From assembly GCF_000616095.1 (NCBI RefSeq), contig NZ_BAMS01000001.1, forward strand, positions 1,364,001 through 1,428,000: DNA of 64,000 nt. Direction: 5' to 3'. The DNA is from Sneathiella glossodoripedis JCM 23214. GTDB lineage: Bacteria > Pseudomonadota > Alphaproteobacteria > Sneathiellales > Sneathiellaceae. Positions within the stretch are counted from its first letter, which is position 1; each line of letters opens with the position of its first letter. This document shows, in pieces, positions 38,350 to 45,845 of this stretch. A model generated the notes under the pieces. It was not told the origin of the DNA. It searched no databases and saw only the letters and a list, made by a program, of their open reading frames with translations. Made by a program: the position numbers and the translations under genes.

Positions 38350-40131
38350 CTATCCTGTTTTGACACTCTGCAAAAATTCAGAAACCTGATTTCTAAGCTC
38401 ATCAGATTGTCTGGTCAGGTCTTGCGCTGCGTTTAAAACGTTTTCAGCCGATCCGCCAGTGTCACTGGCAGATTGTTTAACCGTGTCAATATTTCGTGTC
38501 ACTTCTTCGCTCGAGCGGGACGCTTCCTGCGCATTTCTGCTAATCTCAGAGGTGGCAGAGCCTTGTTCCTCAACGGCCGAAGCAATTGTGGTGCTGATTT
38601 CGTTGATCTCACTGATCGTTTCAAAAATCTCACTAATGGACGCCAGCATTGAATTGGTTTCACTTTGCAGTGAGCTTATTTGTCCGGAAATCTCTTCGGT
38701 GGCTTTCGCCGTCTGATTGGCAAGTGACTTCACTTCAGATGCCACAACTGCGAAGCCTTTCCCGGCGTCACCGGCTCGCGCGGCTTCAATTGTGGCATTC
38801 AGTGCAAGGAGGTTGGTTTGTTCGGCAATATCGTTGATCAGGCTCACGACTTCTGAAATTTTTCCTGTGGAATCCTGTAATGATTGCATCACGCTATTGG
38901 TGCCATCAGCCTGACTGACGGCTTTGCTGGCGATACTTGAGGAGCGGTTTACCTGATTGGAAATTTCAGAAATGGAGGCTGATAATTCTTCAGTCGCAGC
39001 GGCAACAGCTTGCACGCTTCCAAACGCACCTTGGGCCGCACTGGCAACCACGTTCGAGCGCGAGCTGGCATTCCCGGCACTTTTGGTCATTTCCTCTGCG
39101 GTGGATTTCATTTGGCTTGAAGAGGAAGCGACAGAGTCAACGATGCCCTGAACACTGCTTTCGAACCTTTGTGCCAGATCGAGAAGAGCTTGCTTGCGTT
39201 TTTCTTCAGCCTGCCTTTCGGCTTCTTTCTGCTGTTCCAATTCCCGAAGCTTGGTTTCCTCTCGCTCCTGTATTGCTTTTTGCTCTTCTTCAAGTTGGCG
39301 TTTGCGCATTTCCTCCTGCTCTGCTGCCATGGCATCCATTCGAATGGCGCTTTCGCGGAAATTGGCAATTGCGTTAGATAGGAGTCCTAATTCGTCTTTT
39401 CGGTCTGTATCGCTTGGTTCAAAATCCTTGTCACCAGACGTCAATTTTTTGACATTGGCAGTCATCCGATGAACAGGCCCGGCAATATTCCGGGAGATCA
39501 TCAGGGAAATACCAATGATAAAGACCACAACTACAGCAGCGGTAATCACCATGCGCATCGCATAACTGTTTCTGCTGGCGACCAGATCGTCAATATAAAC
39601 ACCACTGCCAATTATCCAGCCCCAAGGAGCAAACCCCTGCACATATGAGAGCTTTTCGACAGGATTTTCTGAACCTGGTTTTGGCCAGAGATATTCAACA
39701 AATCCGCTGCCACTGGCTTTCACTTTTGCGATCATTTCCTGAAACAGAAATTTGCCATTTTTGTCTTTGAGATCAATCACGGATGTGTTGACCAGTTTTT
39801 TGGCAACGGGATGCATGACCATAATACCCTGCATGTCGTTGATCCACATATAATCTGTTTCATTATAGCGGACTGCTTCGATGGCGGTGAGGGCGAGTTT
39901 CTTGGCTTCGTCTTCTGTCAGATTACCATCCTGAGCTTGCTGGTGGTAATAGGCGGCGATATTGATATTGCTTTCGATCAGATTGCGAAGTGTGTCCTTT
40001 CGATCGTTGGTCAAAACCGTGTCGATTGAAAGTACGCCAACTATTCCGGTAACCAGAATTGCAATCAGAGCAGCGCCAACCAACCCTGCCAGTTTTGCTG
40101 AAATACTTACCTTGCTCAATAGACCTAACAT
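38350..40131 (-). CDS. Methyl-accepting chemotaxis protein with sCache domain
   Basis: 593 residues. TM1 about 12-33, periplasmic sCache_2-type sensor about 35-185 ([23 protein letters not shown]), TM2 about 195-215, HAMP ([21 protein letters not shown]), a charged Glu/Arg/Gln coiled coil (about 270-325), then the signalling domain with hairpin tip [23 protein letters not shown]. Glutamine/glutamate-rich methylation helices flank the tip. sCache_2 receptors often sense small organic acids, but the ligand is unknown. No che genes are near. Confidence 0.94.
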   Translation of the reverse strand: MLGLLSKVSISAKLAGLVGAALIAILVTGIVGVLSIDTVLTNDRKDTLRNLIESNINIAAYYHQQAQDGNLTEDEAKKLALTAIEAVRYNETDYMWINDMQGIMVMHPVAKKLVNTSVIDLKDKNGKFLFQEMIAKVKASGSGFVEYLWPKPGSENPVEKLSYVQGFAPWGWIIGSGVYIDDLVASRNSYAMRMVITAAVVVVFIIGISLMISRNIAGPVHRMTANVKKLTSGDKDFEPSDTDRKDELGLLSNAIANFRESAIRMDAMAAEQEEMRKRQLEEEQKAIQEREETKLRELEQQKEAERQAEEKRKQALLDLAQRFESSVQGIVDSVASSSSQMKSTAEEMTKSAGNASSRSNVVASAAQGAFGSVQAVAAATEELSASISEISNQVNRSSSIASKAVSQADGTNSVMQSLQDSTGKISEVVSLINDIAEQTNLLALNATIEAARAGDAGKGFAVVASEVKSLANQTAKATEEISGQISSLQSETNSMLASISEIFETISEINEISTTIASAVEEQGSATSEISRNAQEASRSSEEVTRNIDTVKQSASDTGGSAENVLNAAQDLTRQSDELRNQVSEFLQSVKTG

Positions 40132-40189
40132 GAAGAGCTCCCTAAATTTGCATATAAATTCAGATAACCCTAATTAAGTATATAATAAG

Positions 40190-40203
40190 TTAACTGTGAT
40201 TAA
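40190..40203 (-). promoter_or_regulatory. Possible CtrA-like site upstream of chemoreceptor
   Basis: TTAA-N6-TTAA, 59-72 bp upstream of the chemoreceptor start. The spacer is one base short of consensus but equals the 785-798 site upstream of fliI. Low-confidence hint of CtrA control of chemotaxis. Confidence 0.25.
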
Positions 40204-40225
40204 GTTTATTTATAATTTTAAAGAA

Positions 40226-40252
40226 AAACGGCCTTCAAATTGAAGGCCGTTT
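40226..40252 (-). terminator. Rho-independent terminator after alpha/beta hydrolase gene
   Basis: AAACGGCCTTCA pairs perfectly with TGAAGGCCGTTT across a 3-base loop. On the minus strand it ends in a T-rich tail. It lies 34 bp past the hydrolase stop. Confidence 0.85.
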
Positions 40253-40285
40253 CAAACAGACTACCACTACTTGTAATACTACAGG

Positions 40286-41176
40286 TTACTTACTCAAAAA
40301 ATCGACTACATCCACCGCGAAATTGATGTCATCCTGAAACAGAAATCCGTGACCGGCATTGGGATAAATTTTAAGTTCGCTGCCCGGCAATGCTTTTGCT
40401 GCAACGCGCGAGTCTTCTGCGGGGATCATTACATCATCTTCACCATTTGCGATCAAAAAGGGTGTTTTGACAGAATTCAGCGTTGGATAGGCACCGGTTT
40501 GTGTACGCCAAACGATGACGGCCTTTGCCTGCGTCATAAAGGTTTCCGCGCTAACCGGTGGTGACGTGGGCTCGCTCCGCTTATTCAAGCGTGTCAAATG
40601 GGTAAGTCCCAGTTTACGTCCCTCCTCGGTATCGGGGAAAAACAGGTACAGAAAATCATCTGTGTCATTGACGGGTTTTCTTACGATTGTTCCAACCTTT
40701 TCCGACATAGGCGATGATGTCGCAATCAAACCCGGTGTTGAACCTGCGCTAATCGCTTTTCTCACCAGATTTTCGTGTTGCATTGCCAAAGCATATGTGA
40801 CCATGCCGCCCATTGACCAGCCAAGTACGTCAACCTTTGAAAGATCAAGGGCGCGAATAATTTGGGCTGCGTCATTGGCCATGCCTTGAATTGTGTCAGA
40901 TGAATTTCCTTCAGAACGCCCCACACCAAAATTGTCAAACAGAACAACAGAGCGTGTCTGAGCTATATAATCCAGAAAATTTGGATCCCAATCATCCATT
41001 GTTGCCCGGAAACGAGGGAGTAGCACTAACGGAATACCAGCCCCCTCATTCAAAATGCGATACGCAATTTTGGTATCACTGACTTCAATGTAGCGGGTTG
41101 GGGCTGTGTTGGCTGTTACCGTTTTCTCGCCAGCTTGCGCTGTTGCTTCTGAAATGGGGGACATTGTTTTCACCAT
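40286..41176 (-). CDS. Alpha/beta hydrolase
   Basis: 296 residues. Ala/Thr-rich N-terminus with no clear signal peptide. Hydrolase core IPLVLLPRFRATMDDWDP, nucleophile Ser in LGWSMGGMVTYAL, Asp in ANGEDDVMIP, His in NAGHGFLFQDD. Resembles haloperoxidase/epoxide-hydrolase-like enzymes. It is divergent from a TetR gene with a perfect palindrome between, so TetR probably represses it. Substrate unknown. Confidence 0.85.
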   Translation of the reverse strand: MVKTMSPISEATAQAGEKTVTANTAPTRYIEVSDTKIAYRILNEGAGIPLVLLPRFRATMDDWDPNFLDYIAQTRSVVLFDNFGVGRSEGNSSDTIQGMANDAAQIIRALDLSKVDVLGWSMGGMVTYALAMQHENLVRKAISAGSTPGLIATSSPMSEKVGTIVRKPVNDTDDFLYLFFPDTEEGRKLGLTHLTRLNKRSEPTSPPVSAETFMTQAKAVIVWRTQTGAYPTLNSVKTPFLIANGEDDVMIPAEDSRVAAKALPGSELKIYPNAGHGFLFQDDINFAVDVVDFLSK

Positions 41177-41229
41177 ATCGTTAAATTAATCATCCATTCC
41201 TCTCTTGAGGTGATGTTTATATTATGATC

Positions 41230-41244
41230 GTAATTTTAAATTAC
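41230..41244. promoter_or_regulatory. Perfect palindrome, candidate TetR operator
   Basis: GTAATTTTAAATTAC, a 15-base perfect inverted repeat (odd centre), 54 bp from the hydrolase start and 92 bp from the tetR start. A similar A/T element (GTATAATTTTATATTAT) follows at once. Position is right for a shared operator. Confidence 0.5.
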
Positions 41245-41335
41245 AAGTATAATTTTATATTATGGTCATTCACTCTTGGTGAAGTCGAAAATCCGTGGCA
41301 CAATCAGGTTCCGTAAAAACGAGGTGTTTTGAGAG

Positions 41336-41926
41336 ATGAGATACGACAAGGGTCACAAGGATCAGACACGAGAGCATATTCTGAAAATCTCGACTGAACA
41401 GTTTCTGGAGCAAGGTTATAACGCTGTTGGAATTGCAAAGCTGATGGCGAGTGCGGGTCTGACAAACGGGGCTTTTTACAATCATTTTAAATCCAAAGAG
41501 GATTTGTTCGAGTGGTGTGTCGTCCGCTCGCTTCAAAATATTCGTAAATTAATGGAAAAAAATGCGACCAAGGAAGGTGGAGGCCTGAGAGCGATAATTC
41601 TGGATTATCTGGGAGATGGTCATTTTTCAAATCCGGCTCGCGGATGTGCAGCGGCAACCCTTACGCCTGAAATCAGCCGCCTTGGAATTTCAGTGAAGAC
41701 AGCTTTTACGCGCGAACAGGATGCGATCGTGGAGGTACTTGTTTCGCAGTTGCCTCATACGTTTTCGGGCGCAAAAAGGCGTGAGGTTGCACAAGCCTTG
41801 TTTGCTATGATGACAGGGACTTTACAGCTCGCACGGGCAATGCCGACTAAAGAAGCCGCTAATGCTGTTTTAGTCAGTGGTCAAAAATCGGCGTTTGATT
41901 TATGTCAGATCAAGTATGATCCATAA
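41336..41926 (+). CDS. TetR family transcriptional regulator
   Basis: 196 residues. N-terminal helix-turn-helix: TREHILKISTEQFLEQGYNAVGIAKLMASAGLTNGAFYNHFKSKEDLF (key parts VGIAKLMASAGLT and GAFYNHFKSKEDLF). C-terminal all-helical ligand domain with GCAAATLTPEISRL, as in the AcrR/NemR-like group that answers electrophiles. Divergent from the hydrolase at 40286. Effector unknown. Confidence 0.9.
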   Translation: MRYDKGHKDQTREHILKISTEQFLEQGYNAVGIAKLMASAGLTNGAFYNHFKSKEDLFEWCVVRSLQNIRKLMEKNATKEGGGLRAIILDYLGDGHFSNPARGCAAATLTPEISRLGISVKTAFTREQDAIVEVLVSQLPHTFSGAKRREVAQALFAMMTGTLQLARAMPTKEAANAVLVSGQKSAFDLCQIKYDP

Positions 41927-41947
41927 TATCCGGTTGTTGCGGATTGT

Positions 41948-44248
41948 TTATTCACTCTGAAAACGTTCTTTGGGTATGTGAATGGTAATTGTTGTACCGC
42001 GACCTTTCTGACTGTCGACAATAAGCTCACCATCATGAATTTCGATTAGATGTCTGGATAACGGCAGACCAAGACCTGTTCCTTCATGGGAAATCTGGAA
42101 GCCATCAATCACCTGGCCAAAAGGGGCCATTGACTTGATAATGTCGTCTTCGCTCATCCCGATGCCGGCATCCGAAATTATAAGCCTGTATGACCCATCC
42201 TGAGTAACCTGATCTGACAAGGTTGTTGTGCTGAATTCAGGAGAGAATTTAACCGCGTTACTGAGAAGATTAATCAAAACCTGCTTTAATCGTCTGGAAT
42301 CAACATACAATTGAGAGTGAACACGCTTCAGTTCACATTTGATCGTTACGGATTTTTTATGGGCGCGACCTTTAACAAGATCAATGCTCGCCTTGATCAA
42401 ATCATCAATTTCACACCAAGTTTCAGAAATTTCCAGCTTCTCTGCTTCAATTGCAGATACATCGAGGATGTCATTAACTATCTGCAGCAGATGTTGCCCT
42501 GCATTTTCAATATCCTCAATATACTCGAGATATTTCTGATTTCCCACGGGCCCAAAGATCTGCTGTTTGACCGAGCTGGAAAAACCGATAATGGCATTTA
42601 AGGGGGTGCGCAATTCATGGCTCATATTCGCCATGAAGTCGGTTTTTACACGGTTGCTGCGCTTTAGTTCTGCATTGAGATGTCTAATGGTTCTGTGCTG
42701 TCTCAGGATAAGGTTATTGATAGCGTTTTGCATGCTGGAGGCGACGCTCATTTCCCAGTCGCTCCAAAATACGGAATGCCGACGTTTGATTTCGGTCCAA
42801 CGGTCGAAAGACAAGCGGGGTAATACTGGTTGCCCGTCTTCGTGTTCTTTCAGATGCGCCGGGTTTCCTCCCCAATCCGTTTTTTGAATGACTTCTGGCC
42901 TGAACCAGATCATGAAGTTGTCTTTTTTTTCTCCAACGGCACATATCAAGGCGCCGCTGGCAATTTTCGCGTGGCAGCGGAACCCGGTTAAAATGTCTGA
43001 CAGGCAATCTGATGCATATAAGGTGTTCCCTTTATCAATCTGAGATTCCTGAAACCATTTCGCCAGATCCAATATGGTTTTTTCTGGTGGTGCGTTGCCG
43101 ATGCTGATTGATTCAAGGCTTTTATCTTCTGATGGAAAAACGATCGCTGCACTTTCACAATCATCAAAAAGATCCCGTAAGGTGATTTCACCGGCAAAAA
43201 TTGATTCCAGCATATTATCGGCTCCCGATAACTGCTCCAGCAGGAGGGCATGCCTGTGAATGTGATCCAGCTGCTTTTCATACTCTTTCACATGCAGTTC
43301 ACGTATATAGCGCGTAAAATAGACCTCCGTCAGATTTACAGCGAGAGACAGAGACAATGCTGATAAGTGATGACTGCTTTTCTTGTGGCCCACAATCAGC
43401 CCCCACAGCCGTTTTCCATCCATTATGGAAATAGAAAGCGCCCCATCAACGCCGAGGTTCTTCTGATAAGCCAAATGAATGGGAGACTGGCTTCTGGCCC
43501 AGGCAAGCCCAATATCGAAGGGAGCGTTTGTCGCTTCGTCAATAGCGGGATAGAGCGGGGCAGGGTCATATTCTCTGTTTGGGTGATAGCGCAGGACACT
43601 TTTTTGGTACAGTGCGCGGGCTTGCGCAGGGATATCAGATTCCGGGAAAAAGAAACCCTTGAAAGACTGCTCCCATTTTTCAGACACATTCTCAGCTATA
43701 ACCTGTCCGTGACCGTCTTTGTCGAATTTATAAATGAGGACACGATCATAACCAGTCAGCGTTCTTAACTCCTCCGCCGCAAGTTGCGGTATATTGATGA
43801 AATCATCAAGTAGCGAAAGTCGCCGTGTTGCCTGCGTAAAATTATTTAGCTGTGTCGATGTTTGCAGGATTTCCGATTTTTTGCCAGGTTTGCTTTGTGG
43901 AAAAAGTTCCACTAACAGGTTAAAATCCTGCCGGTGGAGTACGACGTCATGCAGTTGGTTCTTCAGTCGTAATATGCCAATTGTGTAGGAAGAGAATTCA
44001 TTGACCTTTAATGTCTCAAATATTTCCTGAATCTCGGGAAATATTTCCGTAACCGGCTTGCCGATGATTTTTTCACTGAAATTATAGTCTTTCAGAAGGT
44101 TTTGACTACAAGCTCTAATTTCGTGATTGTTTGGATTTACAATAACAAGATATACGTCAGGGTGAATGCCTGCCGCCTGATGGATGGGTTCTTCCTCACA
44201 AGCGGATCTGGGTGATTTCAAGATATCTTCCAGATTTAGTTCATTCAT
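41948..44248 (-). CDS. bphP: Bacteriophytochrome histidine kinase
   Basis: Red/far-red photoreceptor kinase, 766 residues. Cys17 in SACEEEPIHQAAGIHPDV is the biliverdin-attachment cysteine. PAS about 20-120, GAF about 145-320 with the chromophore motif SDIPAQARALY, PHY about 330-510 with the tongue motif PRLSFDRWTE (PRxSFxxWxE), HisKA with NMSHELRTPLNAI, and HATPase with GTGLGLPLSRHLIEIHDG. All key positions are intact. The heme oxygenase that makes its chromophore is divergent, 72 bp away. No response regulator gene adjoins it, so its partner is elsewhere. Confidence 0.96.
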   Translation of the reverse strand: MNELNLEDILKSPRSACEEEPIHQAAGIHPDVYLVIVNPNNHEIRACSQNLLKDYNFSEKIIGKPVTEIFPEIQEIFETLKVNEFSSYTIGILRLKNQLHDVVLHRQDFNLLVELFPQSKPGKKSEILQTSTQLNNFTQATRRLSLLDDFINIPQLAAEELRTLTGYDRVLIYKFDKDGHGQVIAENVSEKWEQSFKGFFFPESDIPAQARALYQKSVLRYHPNREYDPAPLYPAIDEATNAPFDIGLAWARSQSPIHLAYQKNLGVDGALSISIMDGKRLWGLIVGHKKSSHHLSALSLSLAVNLTEVYFTRYIRELHVKEYEKQLDHIHRHALLLEQLSGADNMLESIFAGEITLRDLFDDCESAAIVFPSEDKSLESISIGNAPPEKTILDLAKWFQESQIDKGNTLYASDCLSDILTGFRCHAKIASGALICAVGEKKDNFMIWFRPEVIQKTDWGGNPAHLKEHEDGQPVLPRLSFDRWTEIKRRHSVFWSDWEMSVASSMQNAINNLILRQHRTIRHLNAELKRSNRVKTDFMANMSHELRTPLNAIIGFSSSVKQQIFGPVGNQKYLEYIEDIENAGQHLLQIVNDILDVSAIEAEKLEISETWCEIDDLIKASIDLVKGRAHKKSVTIKCELKRVHSQLYVDSRRLKQVLINLLSNAVKFSPEFSTTTLSDQVTQDGSYRLIISDAGIGMSEDDIIKSMAPFGQVIDGFQISHEGTGLGLPLSRHLIEIHDGELIVDSQKGRGTTITIHIPKERFQSE

Positions 44249-44320
44249 AAAATGTAATGTTGGTGTAAGATGTCAGGAAAGTCAAAATAAACCAGCGAAA
44301 TAGAAACTAAGAGTTTAACC

Positions 44321-44929
44321 ATGTTAGAGGCATCAAAATTGCTACGAGAAAAAACTCGTGTGCTGCATGAGAAAGCCGAGCAACTGACGCTTTTGAAACA
44401 GCTCGCAGAGGGGCGAATTACTCTGGCCGAATATTGTCGGGCTGTTGAACTTTTTTTCGGGTTCTGGCTATTAATGGAGGAAAAACTAAAATTCTACCCT
44501 AAACCAACGGAAGCCAGTTTGGGGCTGGAGAAATTGAGGTTGGATCTGTCGCATCTTGGGTACAGTCCAAAGCAGATCCTGCAATTACCTGTTTGCGAGG
44601 ATGACTTTAAAGTTGAAACAGCAGCTAATGGATTGGGAGTTCTTTACGTTGCTTTAGGTTCACAACTTGGCAGGTCAATTATTTACAAAAACCTCCAGTC
44701 GCGCTTAGATCTCCCCGAAAATTCCACGTCTTATTTTAAACCAAACGATCAGTTGTGGGCGAATTGGCGAAATTTTCAAATGTTTTTGAACGCTTCTATT
44801 CAGAATGTATCGCAGATGGAAGAAACCTTGTGGGCAGCGAAAATGACTTTTCAAAGTTTTATCAGGTGGTTTCATATTAATGAGAAAAACGGCCCCGTAT
44901 TAACGGAGCCGTTTCTTGGTACATTATGA
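44321..44929 (+). CDS. bphO: Heme oxygenase (BphO-like)
   Basis: 202 residues. Converts heme to biliverdin, the phytochrome chromophore. Heme-ligand His16 in REKTRVLHEKAE; the distal-helix motif GLGVLYVALGSQLGRSIIYKNL; family length about 190-210. Diverges from bphP, so the pair forms a complete light sensor. Its last codons overlap a terminator and the stop of the gene on the other strand by 6 bp. Confidence 0.92.
   Translation: MLEASKLLREKTRVLHEKAEQLTLLKQLAEGRITLAEYCRAVELFFGFWLLMEEKLKFYPKPTEASLGLEKLRLDLSHLGYSPKQILQLPVCEDDFKVETAANGLGVLYVALGSQLGRSIIYKNLQSRLDLPENSTSYFKPNDQLWANWRNFQMFLNASIQNVSQMEETLWAAKMTFQSFIRWFHINEKNGPVLTEPFLGTL
44885..44914 (-). terminator. Terminator inside the 3' end of bphO
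   Basis: AAACGGC...GCCGTTT with inner CCGT/ACGG pairing; on the minus strand followed by TTTTT. It ends the minus-strand DUF4340 operon, although it lies within the last codons of bphO, which is on the plus strand. Confidence 0.7.
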
Positions 44930-45835
44930 TTTTTGCAGATATTCCTCTTTTTTCTTGGGCGTCATATTTTCAACCGCGAAATTGGGAACTTTGAAATAGT
45001 AATCGTTGTTTGATACCTGCAAATAGTGCTGATCCTGTCCTTTTACCTTTTTCAAATGGTAGGTGAGTTCGCTACCGTCGGTCTTTACGATAGTGAACGT
45101 CTGTGAACTGTTTTCAAACTCTTCTGCTACTTCCTTTGCTACTTCATTGTAACGGGGCTGTAGCAGACGGTTCGCCAACCGCTCCGTTTCGTTTAGATCC
45201 ACCTGAGCAGCCTCGTCTATCTGATCGAGCAGCCATTTGCCGTCTTTCCGGATCAGTGTGAAGCCCTCGAAACGGATCTCGGTGACATTTTCTGCAGCGA
45301 TATTAAGTGCATCCTTGTCAGCCCAATCCTGAGGGTCTTCATCCAGTTGATAGGTGTTGAATGTCAGGTCATGAACAGCATTTTGACCATCAACCCGGCC
45401 GAATACCCGCTTATAGCCGGGTGAAGTGCCAAGGGTAAGTTTTGCGACAATCTGATCACCGTTATAGAGCGTAGCCCGCTTTTCAAAGCTGTCATCCAGT
45501 GTCTTGAAGCGTTTGGCTGTATTCTCATCACGGGCTACGATCCAGCTACTTTCCAGCTTTTCGAGATCTTCGATCAAGCTGGAAACTTTTTCGCTGTCAG
45601 CCTGGAAACCACCAAGTTCTGGCAGTTTCCAGTCACTGTCCTGTTTAATCAATTCAACAATTTTTTCTCCGCTTTCAGCTTCAATTACAAGTCTGTCAAC
45701 AGACTCTCCGCTGAATGACAACAGCTGCTGTGGTGTTTGTTTTGCAGAAAGAGGATCATTGTCAATTAACAGAACACCCACCAGAACAAGCTGTGCAACC
45801 AGAACCAGAGAGAGGGTTTTAATATATTTTACCAT
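44924..45835 (-). CDS. DUF4340 domain-containing protein
   Basis: 303 residues from ATG 45835, which has AAGGAGGG upstream; a longer TTG frame from 45856 lacks this. N-terminal membrane anchor (YIKTLSLVLVAQLVLVGVLLI), then a periplasmic beta-rich DUF4340 region: WKLPELGGFQADSEKVSSLIEDLEKLE and TLGTSPGYKRVFGRVDG. Last gene of a three-gene system with a fused GldF-GldG permease and a GldA-like ATPase. It probably belongs to the same complex; its role is unknown. Confidence 0.8.
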   Translation of the reverse strand: MVKYIKTLSLVLVAQLVLVGVLLIDNDPLSAKQTPQQLLSFSGESVDRLVIEAESGEKIVELIKQDSDWKLPELGGFQADSEKVSSLIEDLEKLESSWIVARDENTAKRFKTLDDSFEKRATLYNGDQIVAKLTLGTSPGYKRVFGRVDGQNAVHDLTFNTYQLDEDPQDWADKDALNIAAENVTEIRFEGFTLIRKDGKWLLDQIDEAAQVDLNETERLANRLLQPRYNEVAKEVAEEFENSSQTFTIVKTDGSELTYHLKKVKGQDQHYLQVSNNDYYFKVPNFAVENMTPKKKEEYLQKS

Positions 45836-45845
45836 CGATCCCTCC

